Shown here piece after piece: positions 34,655-43,231 of a stretch of 64,000 nucleotides of DNA (within the stretch, counting starts at the first letter, position 1; each line of letters starts with the position of its first letter). The DNA is taken from positions 1-64,000 of the forward strand of contig JAJYOU010000007.1 in the NCBI GenBank assembly GCA_021795965.1, given 5' to 3'. A program made the position numbers and the translations under genes. Source of the DNA: Chloroflexota bacterium. GTDB taxonomy: Bacteria > Chloroflexota > Anaerolineae > Anaerolineales > Villigracilaceae. The notes beneath the pieces were generated by a model, which searched no databases, was not told the origin of the DNA, and worked only from the letters and a program-made list of their open reading frames with translations.

Positions 34655-36960
34655 ACACTCCCGCTGTTCCACGTTTAAAGATTGATCGCTGGCGGATCTT
34701 TATTTTTTACGCTTTACTTCTGCTGGGTGTAGCGGTCCTCGTATTTCAACTTATTAATCTTCAGGTATTTCAATATTCCACCCGCCTGGCACAAGCCAAC
34801 GAAAACCGCACCAATGTCATCAGCATTCCCCCCACCCGCGGAATTATTTATGATCGAAACGGGTATATCCTAGCCCGGAATGTTGCTTCCTATAACGTCG
34901 TCATTACGCCGGCGAGTTTACCGAATGATGAAGCCGATATCCAAAATGTTTATCGGGAATTATCTGCATTGATCAACGTCCCGGTCAACAACGGCACCGT
35001 GGAGGAAGCCAAACTTCTCTCCGCCTGTGTACCCGGACCCGGCATCTCGCAGCTGGTTCAATTACAGGAAACGATCGCCCCCTACAAACCAGTCAGCATC
35101 CAATGCAACGTCAGCGAAGATACGGCAAGGATCGTGCGCGAAAAATCCATGGACTGGCCCGGGGTTTCAATTGAAGTTGACCCGGTGCGCGACTACCCGA
35201 CCGGCATTCTCACTTCGGATGTGGTCGGTTTCCTGGGGCCCATTCCCGCGCGGGATGAAGCTTTGTATACCGGTCAGGGTTTTCAACTGAACCGGGACAA
35301 AGTCGGTTACTCGGGGCTTGAAGCCTATTTTCAGGATTTACTGGCAGGAGTCCCCGGAAAACGTGTGGTTGAACGAGACGTTGCTGGGCAGGAATTAAGC
35401 AACCTAGAACCACCCATCGCTGCCCAATCTGGTTACAACCTGGTTACGACGATTGATACACGCCTGCAAAAAGCGGCAGACGCAGCCCTGACCGGGGAAA
35501 TAAATTACTGGAACGCTTATTTTGGAAAAATCCGCATCACAACCGGGGCAGTCATCGCCATGAACCCCAAGACCGGGGAAATTTTGGCGATGGTTTCCTA
35601 CCCCTCTTATGAAAATAACCGCATGGCGCGTTTTATCCCATCCTACTATTACAACCAGCTCGCTCAGGATCCTGCCAAACCCATGCTCAACCATGCAGTC
35701 TCTGACCAGTTTCCCCCTGGTTCAGTTTTCAAATTGTCAACAGCCACCGGTGCTCTCAATGAAGGGGTTGTGACCCTTGATCAGATCATCGACGCCCCAG
35801 GTCAGCTTGTCCTGACCGAATCTTTTTCCCCGAATGATCCGGGGCGGGAACGTCCGTTCGTGGATTGGAACGCGGCAGGCTTTGGAAAAATTGACTTTTT
35901 GCATTGTATTGCCTATTCAAGCAATGTTTGTTTTTATAAACTGGGTGGTGGCTATAAAAACGAAGTCAAACAGGGTCTGGGAATCGAACGTTTGCGGGAA
36001 TACGCCCGTGCCCTCGGGTATGACCAAAAATCCAATATTGAATTGCTGGGAGAAGCGGCAGGGTTAATCCCCACCCCCCAGTGGAAACGCATCAACCGCG
36101 GTGAGAACTGGTCCACCGGCGATACTTATATCGCCAGTGTCGGTCAGGGGTACGTCCTCGCCACGCCTCTCCAGGTTTTGGAATCTGCGGCGACGATTGC
36201 GGATGATGGCAAACATGTCCAGCCCACCCTAGTGAAAGCCATTACTGATAGCAGCGGCAAGGTGGTCGAAATATGGCGCGATAACGAAGCGAATTTATAC
36301 CAGCGCTGTACATCACCCACCACGAACCAACCCGGCTGGTGTGATACGGGTTACGGCATTACCGACCAGGTTGTTTTTAGCCAATGCCAGCAAAAAAATG
36401 ACAATGGACAGATGGTCCAGGGTTTTTGTGGCACTGACGAGAAAAAACAGCCTATTTTTCGCGAGGGTGCCATCCAGGAATCTCCCTTCACAGGAGGTCA
36501 TGTTCTTTGGGATATCACCAAGGACCCTGTCATCAACGATTTCCAGTGTGATGGACCGTACTGCGTTCCCACCGGGAACACGAAAACTGTCAGCCCGGAT
36601 GTCGTCAAGAGCATTCAAACTGGCATGAGAATGGTGGTCACATCAGATCCAATTGGAACCCTGAACGCTGTCTTTTCAGGTCGCACGCGCGATTTTACAA
36701 CTCCATTTGATATTCCAGTCGCCGGCAAAACTGGCACAGCCGAGTACTGTGATAATGTTGCCCAGGCGGCAAATCGATGCCAGTTTGGCTCCTGGCCAAC
36801 TCATGCCTGGACGGTGGCATATGGACCCTTCAATGATCCTGAAATCGTGGTGGTTGCCTTTTGTTACAACGGCGGTGAAGGTGCAACGGTGGCGGCTCCG
36901 ATCGTGCGCAAGGTTTTGGAAGCTTATTTCGAGATCAAAAACATCGATTCCACCAAATAA
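34651..36960 (+). CDS. mrdA: Penicillin-binding protein 2 (elongation transpeptidase)
   Basis: A 769-residue class B PBP, the transpeptidase partner of RodA. One N-terminal helix (about residues 14-35) anchors it. The dimerisation domain begins RGIIYDRNGYILARN. Catalytic motifs are GSVFKLS (nucleophile Ser), YSSN and AGKTGTAEY. Between the second and third motifs lies an insertion of about 100 residues with six cysteines, unusual for the family and longer than in E. coli PBP2 (633 residues). ATG 34651 overlaps the mreD stop and follows GGAGG at 34639. Confidence 0.93.
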   Translation: MNTPAVPRLKIDRWRIFIFYALLLLGVAVLVFQLINLQVFQYSTRLAQANENRTNVISIPPTRGIIYDRNGYILARNVASYNVVITPASLPNDEADIQNVYRELSALINVPVNNGTVEEAKLLSACVPGPGISQLVQLQETIAPYKPVSIQCNVSEDTARIVREKSMDWPGVSIEVDPVRDYPTGILTSDVVGFLGPIPARDEALYTGQGFQLNRDKVGYSGLEAYFQDLLAGVPGKRVVERDVAGQELSNLEPPIAAQSGYNLVTTIDTRLQKAADAALTGEINYWNAYFGKIRITTGAVIAMNPKTGEILAMVSYPSYENNRMARFIPSYYYNQLAQDPAKPMLNHAVSDQFPPGSVFKLSTATGALNEGVVTLDQIIDAPGQLVLTESFSPNDPGRERPFVDWNAAGFGKIDFLHCIAYSSNVCFYKLGGGYKNEVKQGLGIERLREYARALGYDQKSNIELLGEAAGLIPTPQWKRINRGENWSTGDTYIASVGQGYVLATPLQVLESAATIADDGKHVQPTLVKAITDSSGKVVEIWRDNEANLYQRCTSPTTNQPGWCDTGYGITDQVVFSQCQQKNDNGQMVQGFCGTDEKKQPIFREGAIQESPFTGGHVLWDITKDPVINDFQCDGPYCVPTGNTKTVSPDVVKSIQTGMRMVVTSDPIGTLNAVFSGRTRDFTTPFDIPVAGKTGTAEYCDNVAQAANRCQFGSWPTHAWTVAYGPFNDPEIVVVAFCYNGGEGATVAAPIVRKVLEAYFEIKNIDSTK

Positions 36961-36977
36961 GGTCTGCTTTCCAGATG

Positions 36978-36986
36978 TGCTATAAT
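36978..36986 (+). promoter_or_regulatory. Internal extended -10 promoter before minC
   Basis: TGCTATAAT fits TGnTATAAT exactly. Start near 36993 gives a leader of only about 11 nt to the minC ATG, with no ribosome binding site. minCDE-rodA-gltX could thus be expressed separately from mreBCD-mrdA. Confidence 0.55.
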
Positions 36987-37003
36987 TTTCCATTGGTAAA
37001 AAT

Positions 37004-37675
37004 ATGAGCGAATCTTCGTTAATTCAAATTAAAGGAATTAAGGATGGACTTCTGGTGTCTCTTGGAGATGCAAGCTGGAACGTCCTGCAAAGTACCCTGA
37101 TTGAACACATCGAACAGCAGCCTGCTTTCTTCCAGGGAGCCAGGCTTGCCCTGGATGTGGGCAAAAATTCCCTTAAATCTGCTGAATTATCCACGCTTCG
37201 CGATAAACTTTCAGAAAACGGCATCATGCTCTGGGCGATCTTAAGTGAATCCCCTGTGACCGAAAAAACCGCCCAATTCCTCGGTTTGGCGACCAGGATT
37301 TCAAAACCCCTGCCGCAGGAACATCGGGTTTCTCAAGAACCTGTCGATGAAAAAACACTTTTCATCCACAAAACGATCCGGTCTGGAAATCGAATTGATT
37401 CTTCCGGGCATGTCATCATCTTTGGCGATGTAAACCCTGGTGCGGAAATCATCGCCGCGGGAAATGTGATTGTCTGGGGCAGGCTGCGCGGAGTGGTTCA
37501 TGCGGGCGCCGAAGGAGATCGGAACGCCGTGGTCTGCGCCCTGGAATTATCTCCCACTCAATTGCGCATAGCCGAACAAATAGCGATTTCTCCCGATCGG
37601 CATGGGAAACCTTTGCCAGAAATTGTGCGAATTAAAGATGGTCAGCTTCAAGCTGAAACTTGGAACTCAGGATAA
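37004..37675 (+). CDS. minC: Septum site-determining protein MinC
   Basis: A 223-residue inhibitor of FtsZ assembly. Residues 1-105 form the N-terminal FtsZ-binding domain; residues 120-220 are the right-handed beta-helix dimer domain, clear from IRSGNRIDSSGHVIIFGDVNPGAEI, GNVIVWGRLRGVVHAGA and CALELSPTQLRIA. It is followed by minD and minE with short gaps, a complete MinCDE set. Confidence 0.92.
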   Translation: MSESSLIQIKGIKDGLLVSLGDASWNVLQSTLIEHIEQQPAFFQGARLALDVGKNSLKSAELSTLRDKLSENGIMLWAILSESPVTEKTAQFLGLATRISKPLPQEHRVSQEPVDEKTLFIHKTIRSGNRIDSSGHVIIFGDVNPGAEIIAAGNVIVWGRLRGVVHAGAEGDRNAVVCALELSPTQLRIAEQIAISPDRHGKPLPEIVRIKDGQLQAETWNSG

Positions 37676-37688
37676 CAGGGAGTAATGC

Positions 37689-38474
37689 ATGACGGCTAAA
37701 ATAATTACAGTAACATCCGGCAAGGGGGGCGTGGGCAAAACCACCACCGTCGCCAATATTTCCGTGGCATTAGCCCTGGAAGGAAAAAAGGTGGTTTGCA
37801 TTGATGGAGATATCGGTTTACGCAATCTGGATGTAATCCTGGGTCTTGAAAATCGCATCGTTTATGATCTCGTGGATATCGTCGAAGGTCGCTGCCGCAC
37901 ACGACAGGCGATGATCCGCGACAAACGCCTGCCAGATTTATTCCTGATTCCCGCTGCTCAAATCCGGGACAAGAATGCGGTCTCTCCAAGTGACATGATC
38001 CGCCTTTGTGATGAGTTAAAACCTGAAGTGGATTTTATTTTGATCGACTCTCCCGCCGGCATTGAGCGTGGATTCAGAAATTCAATCGCGCCTGCTGATC
38101 AAATCTTAATCGTCACCAACCCTGAAATGTCAGCGGTCCGGGATGCCGACCGGGTGATTGGCTTGCTCGAAGCGGATGGAAAAAATCCTCCCTCATTGAT
38201 CATCAATCGCCTCAACCCCTCCATGGTTCGGCGCGGGGATATGCTTTCCATGGAAGATGTCTTTGACCTGCTGCGGATTGACGTGATCGGCATCATACCT
38301 GAAGACGAGAACGTCATTTTAGCCTCCAACAAGGGTACTCCGCTCGCTCTCGATGGAAAAACGAAAGCCGGACAGGCTTTTCGAAATATTTCACGCCGCT
38401 TAAACGGGGAACAGGTTCCTTTTCTGGATCTGAACCATCAAAATATTTGGGATCGATTTGGCTGGAGGAGATGA
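37689..38474 (+). CDS. minD: Septum site-determining ATPase MinD
   Basis: A 261-residue ParA/MinD ATPase. The deviant Walker A is SGKGGVGKTTT at residues 10-20 with both lysines present, and IDGDIGLRNLDV and LIDSPAGIERGF follow. The C-terminal NIWDRFGWRR is short and amphipathic, the membrane-targeting sequence. GGGAG precedes the ATG. It recruits MinC to the membrane and is stimulated by MinE, whose gene starts 2 bp after the stop. Confidence 0.96.
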   Translation: MTAKIITVTSGKGGVGKTTTVANISVALALEGKKVVCIDGDIGLRNLDVILGLENRIVYDLVDIVEGRCRTRQAMIRDKRLPDLFLIPAAQIRDKNAVSPSDMIRLCDELKPEVDFILIDSPAGIERGFRNSIAPADQILIVTNPEMSAVRDADRVIGLLEADGKNPPSLIINRLNPSMVRRGDMLSMEDVFDLLRIDVIGIIPEDENVILASNKGTPLALDGKTKAGQAFRNISRRLNGEQVPFLDLNHQNIWDRFGWRR

Positions 38475-38475
38475 G

Positions 38476-38736
38476 ATGAATTTATTCGAGCGTCTCATTG
38501 GGAAGAAAAGTGCAAAAAACGCCAAGGAACGGCTGCAATTGGTGCTCATCCATGATCGCATCGATCTTACCCCTCTCGCGATCGAAGCCCTTAAGGATGA
38601 TTTAATTGCCGCAATTTCCCGGCATATTGATATCGATCCGGCGAACGTGAAGATCGAAATCGAAACTGAAGGTCGATCCCAGCGCCTGGTGGCTGATATT
38701 CCGCTTCGCTCCACACCTCGCCGGCGGACCGGATAG
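38476..38736 (+). CDS. minE: Cell division topological specificity factor MinE
   Basis: An 86-residue protein. The N-terminal MNLFERLIGKKSAKNAKERL is the amphipathic MinD-binding segment and VLIHDR continues the anti-MinCD helix; the C-terminal half has the ILKYIDID-like pattern AAISRHIDIDPANVKIEIE of the topological specificity domain. ATG 38476 lies 6 nt after GGAGGAG; a longer in-frame start at 38458 would overlap minD and is rejected. Confidence 0.93.
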   Translation: MNLFERLIGKKSAKNAKERLQLVLIHDRIDLTPLAIEALKDDLIAAISRHIDIDPANVKIEIETEGRSQRLVADIPLRSTPRRRTG

Positions 38737-38777
38737 ATCTTTGTTTTTATTGATTAAGACTGTGGTGAAAAACTGAT

Positions 38778-39902
38778 ATGCGTGGAGGATTCTGGCGTCA
38801 TTTTGATTTTTGGCTCCTGGGGGCAATGACGGTCCTGGTCATTATGGGTATCACGATGATAAATTCAGCCATCGCTGGAAATATCGAGTTGACGGTCACC
38901 ACGCCCCTGGTAAATCGACAAATCATCTTTGCCGTCATCGGTTTTGTTTTCCTGATGGGAACTGCAGCAATTGACTACCGCTTATGGTCATCCATGAGCA
39001 ACACCCTCTACGTCGGCATGATCATTGTGCTGATTTCACTGAACGTGATCGGCGCCGCCTTATTTGGTTCTGCCCGCTGGTTCACCACCACCCTGATCTA
39101 CATCCAGCCTTCTGAATTTGCCAAACTGGTCATGATCCTGTCCATGTCCCATTTTTTTGTCCAGCACATGCCAGAAATCGACAAACCAAAATGGGCGCTC
39201 CGCAGTTTACTGATGGCGATGTTTTTGACCGTCTGGGTCATCCTGCAGCCTAATCTCAGCACATCCATCGTATTGCTGGTGATCTGGTTTGTCCTTCTCT
39301 GGGTTGCCGGTATTCCTGTTAAACACCTGGTTGGTTACGCCGCCGCCGGGGTGACCATTCTCGCGATTACGTTTCCACTGCTTGTTCAATTTCAACTGGT
39401 TCAGGATTACCAGGTGAAAAGGATTTTGAACTTTGTTTCCCCAGACCCGAATGCCCGTTATGGCGATATTTATAATATTCAACAGGCGCTCATCTCGATC
39501 GGCTCGGGTGGTTTATTCGGTCAGGGATACGGGCACGGCACCCAGGTCCAATTACGCTTCCTCAAGGTGCGCTGGTCGGATTTTATTTTCTCAGCCATTT
39601 CCAATGAGCTTGGCATGGTGGGTGCTCTGATCGTGATTGGACTGCTCGTCTTTATTATTTGGCGATGTCTCTGGGCGGCTCGCATCTCGCGCGACACCTA
39701 CGGCTCGCTGGTAAGTTACGGCGTCGCCACCCTGATCGCTTTCCAGGCGATCGTGAACATCGGGGTCAATCTCAACCTGATGCCTGCCACCGGGTTGACC
39801 CTGCCCTTCGTCAGTTACGGCGGCAGCTCGCTGCTTGCCAATATGATCGGCATCGGCCTGGTCGAAAGCGTCATCATGCGTCACAAAGTACTGGAATTAT
39901 AA
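38778..39902 (+). CDS. rodA: Peptidoglycan glycosyltransferase RodA (SEDS family)
   Basis: A 374-residue membrane enzyme with about ten helices. SEDS signatures are visible: QPSEFAKLVMILSMSHFF near residue 112, the catalytic-type Asp region around QPNLSTSIVLL near residue 158, and the C-terminal LMPATGLTLPFVSYGGSSLLANM near residue 335. It polymerises lipid II strands and works with the PBP2 encoded upstream. Placement beside mre and mrdA genes favours RodA over FtsW. Confidence 0.92.
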   Translation: MRGGFWRHFDFWLLGAMTVLVIMGITMINSAIAGNIELTVTTPLVNRQIIFAVIGFVFLMGTAAIDYRLWSSMSNTLYVGMIIVLISLNVIGAALFGSARWFTTTLIYIQPSEFAKLVMILSMSHFFVQHMPEIDKPKWALRSLLMAMFLTVWVILQPNLSTSIVLLVIWFVLLWVAGIPVKHLVGYAAAGVTILAITFPLLVQFQLVQDYQVKRILNFVSPDPNARYGDIYNIQQALISIGSGGLFGQGYGHGTQVQLRFLKVRWSDFIFSAISNELGMVGALIVIGLLVFIIWRCLWAARISRDTYGSLVSYGVATLIAFQAIVNIGVNLNLMPATGLTLPFVSYGGSSLLANMIGIGLVESVIMRHKVLEL

Positions 39903-39918
39903 ATTTTTGGAGGTCTGA

Positions 39919-41409
39919 TTGATTGATAAACCTGCTCGTGTAAGATTTGCCCCCTCTCCGACCGGTCACATGCATTTGGGCAGCGCCCGCACCGCGTTAT
40001 ATAATTATTTGCTTGCCCGCCAGACCGGCGGTCAATTCATTCTGCGGATTGAAGATACGGATCAAAAGCGTTATGTACCCGGCGCAGAAAAAGAACTGAT
40101 CGATGGTCTGCATTGGCTCGGGTTGGATTATGATGAAGGACCGGATGTCGGGGGTTCTTTTGGTCCCTACCGCCAAACAGAACGCCGCGAAACCTACCGG
40201 GAACATGTCCAAAAACTGGTGGATTTGGGCAAAGCCTATCCCTGTTTCTGCACGCCCGAAAGGCTTGAAAAGGTCCGGCAGGAACAGCAGCAGCAAAAGA
40301 TCAGGACCCATTATGATGGTTTCTGCCGAAATCTAGACCCACAGGAAGCCGCCGCGCGCATCGCCAGCGGCGAAAAACATGTCATCCGCTTCAAAATGCC
40401 ATCCGAGGGGACCACGACAGCCCTCGATTACATTCGCGGACCCATTACGGTTGAAAATAAACTTCTGGATGATTCGGTCCTGATGAAATCGGATGGCTGG
40501 CCAACTTATCACCTGGCTGCCATGGTCGATGATCATTTAATGGAAATCACCCATGTTTTTCGCAGTTCCGAGTGGCTGGGAACCTTCCCGCTGCATGCCA
40601 ATATCGTTCGCGCATTTGGCTGGGAAGAACCCATCTGGATCCACCTTTCGATCTTTCTGAAACCGAGCGGCAAAGGCAAAATGAGCAAACGCGAAAAAGC
40701 CGAAGCCATCAAGGACGGCTATTCGATCTTTGTCAAAGATTTACAGGACCTGGGTTTTATTCCCGAAGGCTTGAATAACTGGGCTGCCCTGATGGGCTGG
40801 GGTGCCGGCGAAACCGAGGATATCCTGACCCTGCCTGAGATGATTGAGAAATTCGACCTTCACCACCTTAATCCTTCACCGGCGGCGATCAACTTCACCA
40901 AGCTGGACTATTTCAACGGCGCCCATATCCGGATGCTGGCGCTTGACGACCTTGCCGCCCGCATCAAGCCGTATTTCCTCAGGGAAAATTACAAGGTGGA
41001 TGACGCAACCTTATTGAAGATTGTGCCCTTGATTCGGGAAAGGCTCGTCACCCTCGATGATTGCCTGCCATTCGCAGCCTGGTTCTTTAAAGAGACCCTC
41101 ACGATCAATCCCGCCGACCTGGTGGCAAAGAACCTGGATTCCGCCCAGTCTGCTCAGGTCGCGCGGAAAATTTACGCGGTCCTCGAAAACCTGCCAAACG
41201 TATCCCATGCCGTGGCAGAAGCACCCATGCGCGCACTGACTGAAAATCTCGGGCTGTCGCTGGGTCAGGTGCTCGGACTGCTGCGGGTCGCGGTCACTGG
41301 TCAGATGGTCAGCCCGCCGTTATTTGAAAGCATGGAAATTGTCGGAAAGAGCCTGGTGCTCGAGCGGCTGCGAAATGCGATCGACATCCTTGAGAAAATG
41401 AGTGTCTAA
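39919..41409 (+). CDS. gltX: Glutamyl-tRNA synthetase
   Basis: A 496-residue class I synthetase. The HIGH-type motif is HLGS in FAPSPTGHMHLGSARTA near residue 15, and KMSKR is in GKMSKREKAE near residue 256. The C-terminal anticodon-binding helical domain is complete. No zinc-binding cysteine set is obvious. TTG at 39919 is used with GGAGG at 39909-39913. Whether it is discriminating or also charges tRNA-Gln cannot be settled from this sequence; many relatives use the GatCAB route. The MITE-like element begins 11 bp after its stop. Confidence 0.95.
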   Translation: MIDKPARVRFAPSPTGHMHLGSARTALYNYLLARQTGGQFILRIEDTDQKRYVPGAEKELIDGLHWLGLDYDEGPDVGGSFGPYRQTERRETYREHVQKLVDLGKAYPCFCTPERLEKVRQEQQQQKIRTHYDGFCRNLDPQEAAARIASGEKHVIRFKMPSEGTTTALDYIRGPITVENKLLDDSVLMKSDGWPTYHLAAMVDDHLMEITHVFRSSEWLGTFPLHANIVRAFGWEEPIWIHLSIFLKPSGKGKMSKREKAEAIKDGYSIFVKDLQDLGFIPEGLNNWAALMGWGAGETEDILTLPEMIEKFDLHHLNPSPAAINFTKLDYFNGAHIRMLALDDLAARIKPYFLRENYKVDDATLLKIVPLIRERLVTLDDCLPFAAWFFKETLTINPADLVAKNLDSAQSAQVARKIYAVLENLPNVSHAVAEAPMRALTENLGLSLGQVLGLLRVAVTGQMVSPPLFESMEIVGKSLVLERLRNAIDILEKMSV

Positions 41410-41420
41410 AAAAAATAAAA

Positions 41421-41591
41421 AATACAAGGGCTGTCTAAAAAGTACAAATTTTTCTTTTTGGACAGCCTTAAGATGGAGAAAACAGTAAGAAAAGACCTAT
41501 TTTGACAATCAAAACCCACAAATACCCATAAAAATGGGCGTCAAGTGGGAAATGATCAGGGTGTCCGAAAAAGTCGGACAGCCCCTGTATT
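41421..41591. mobile_element. MITE-like element with hairpin ends
   Basis: A 171-bp stretch bounded by 15-bp terminal inverted repeats, AATACAAGGGCTGTC (41421-41435) and GACAGCCCCTGTATT (41577-41591), with one mismatch. Each end folds into its own hairpin: GGCTGTCTAAAAAG pairs with CTTTTTGGACAGCC (41429-41467), and GGGTGTCCGA pairs with TCGGACAGCCC (41559-41584). It has no coding capacity. The GGGCTGTC ends resemble those of some insertion sequences, so it is probably a non-autonomous derivative. I see no clear target duplication. Confidence 0.65.
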
Positions 41592-41611
41592 CAGATATGT
41601 TTGCTTTAATA

Positions 41612-43213
41612 TCAGGGAGATGGTGGAGAGTTCGGGCTAATCTCCGATTGATTAGCAGGGATTTGTTTTTTCAAGGAGGACCAAATCGCCATCGATTCAC
41701 CGGAACCTTGTTTCGCCAGGATAACGATCAAACTGGGTGTTTTGCATTGATTTACTTGTTGGAGCAAGGCATCATTTTGAATGGTTTGAATTAACTTGTC
41801 AATGGAAAAAATAAGTTGAGTTCCATCATTCATGGATAAATTAAAAATTTCACCGATATTGAAGTTTTTGAATAAATCTTCCCTGTGCGTATCCCAGGGT
41901 ATCGCAACAAACCTGCAGGCATTGGTATTCGATAACCATTCAGCCGTTGTGGGATTCCAGCTGTTATCCGCACCCAGCTGACCGATATTCAAGTCGAACG
42001 AAATATCACCAGGGACGGTCAGCTTGATGGGAATGGCAGATTCAATTGCTTTCGGAGCGGGGAAACTTTTAAACAAATTTAGACCAAACGAAAAATATAA
42101 AATAATTACGATCAAAATAACAATTATAATCGACAATCCAACCGTGGCAACCTTCAAAATCAAAGGTACACGCGAATAATTCTGCTTAAAATATCCGCTT
42201 GCGGATTTTACCGGACCCCTATGAGCAGCTTCAGTCAGTGCAAAAGATTCTTGTAAAGATTGCAGCATGCTGTCTGAATCCAACCACTCTTCCTCTGTTC
42301 TGCGGGGAACAAAATTTGGTTTTTCAGTGGTCAGGTCATCTTCGAAGATTCGACCTTTTACTTTGAAATAATTAATAACATTTTCAATTGTCTTCTCGGG
42401 AGAATTCCCTGCAACCAGGTCCCAATCGACTCCCAGGCTCTGCACAATTTCTTTTAATTCATTTTCATCAGTTTCTGATGTTAACAAAGATTTCAGGGTT
42501 TCGACTGAGACACTTCCATCTTTAACTTTTTCAAAAAGTGAATCTGGGTTTGAGTCCAGTTCAATGGATTCGTTGTTTACAAATGGTGATATTGGTGTCG
42601 TTGCTCCTCTAGGATTAATATCCTCCGCATCATTTTGGATCCCATCGATCCGCTTTGAAAAATCATCTTGAGGCGAATTTTGTCCCAAAATTTGTGCCCA
42701 ATCGGATTCCTGATCAATTTCTCCAACGCCCAAAGCCGAGGTTGGATTTTCAGTCTGACCCGGGTAAGTGAAAAGACCTTCTAAGTTGGATGAGTCTGAT
42801 TCTTCCAATTCCTGGTCATTATTTGAAAAAGAAGGATCAAAATTCGATTTTGGTTCATCTGATTCTGATCCATCAGGCAAATCAAGCTCTATATTTGAAA
42901 TTTCATTTCCAGGGTTGTGAGGGTTAAGACTTTCTGATTCCTGAGATTCGATTGGGAGGTTTGGCTCAAGGTTGTTTTTTTTGTTGAGAGAATTGATAAA
43001 AGATTGCCATTCATCCAGGTTGGAGGATTGGGGGTCAACTGGTTCAGATGAGTTGCTTTCTTTGCTGTCATCATCAGGTTTTCTATCTCCATTCAAGTTT
43101 GAACTAGAGGAATGCAGTGGTTCTTCAGATCTAGAGCTATCATCCCCAGAAGATTTTTGAGAAGGATTACCGGGTTGATGGTTTTCATCATCATAAAAGA
43201 CTGGATTTGTCAT
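41612..43213 (-). CDS. Membrane-anchored acidic protein with a death-like (EAD-type) segment
   Basis: A 533-residue protein I cannot place as a whole. Residues 1-225 are acidic and rich in Ser, Asn, Pro and Asp, probably disordered, with spaced DEW/DW motifs. Residues 235-292 read VETLKSLL..ENELKEIVQSLGVDWDLVAG..NVINYFKVKGR, a pattern like effector-associated domain 1 of the death-like fold. One transmembrane helix spans about 350-376. The outer C-terminal 150 residues (AEWLSNTNACRFVAIPW and NIGEIFNLSMNDGTQLIFSI) faintly resemble a sortase barrel, but no catalytic Cys is in the expected place. It is the last gene of a four-gene leftward operon, 18 bp after the transglycosylase-like gene. Confidence 0.7.
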   Translation of the reverse strand: MTNPVFYDDENHQPGNPSQKSSGDDSSRSEEPLHSSSSNLNGDRKPDDDSKESNSSEPVDPQSSNLDEWQSFINSLNKKNNLEPNLPIESQESESLNPHNPGNEISNIELDLPDGSESDEPKSNFDPSFSNNDQELEESDSSNLEGLFTYPGQTENPTSALGVGEIDQESDWAQILGQNSPQDDFSKRIDGIQNDAEDINPRGATTPISPFVNNESIELDSNPDSLFEKVKDGSVSVETLKSLLTSETDENELKEIVQSLGVDWDLVAGNSPEKTIENVINYFKVKGRIFEDDLTTEKPNFVPRRTEEEWLDSDSMLQSLQESFALTEAAHRGPVKSASGYFKQNYSRVPLILKVATVGLSIIIVILIVIILYFSFGLNLFKSFPAPKAIESAIPIKLTVPGDISFDLNIGQLGADNSWNPTTAEWLSNTNACRFVAIPWDTHREDLFKNFNIGEIFNLSMNDGTQLIFSIDKLIQTIQNDALLQQVNQCKTPSLIVILAKQGSGESMAIWSSLKKQIPANQSEISPNSPPSP

Positions 43214-43231
43214 AAAATAACCTTTTTCTAA

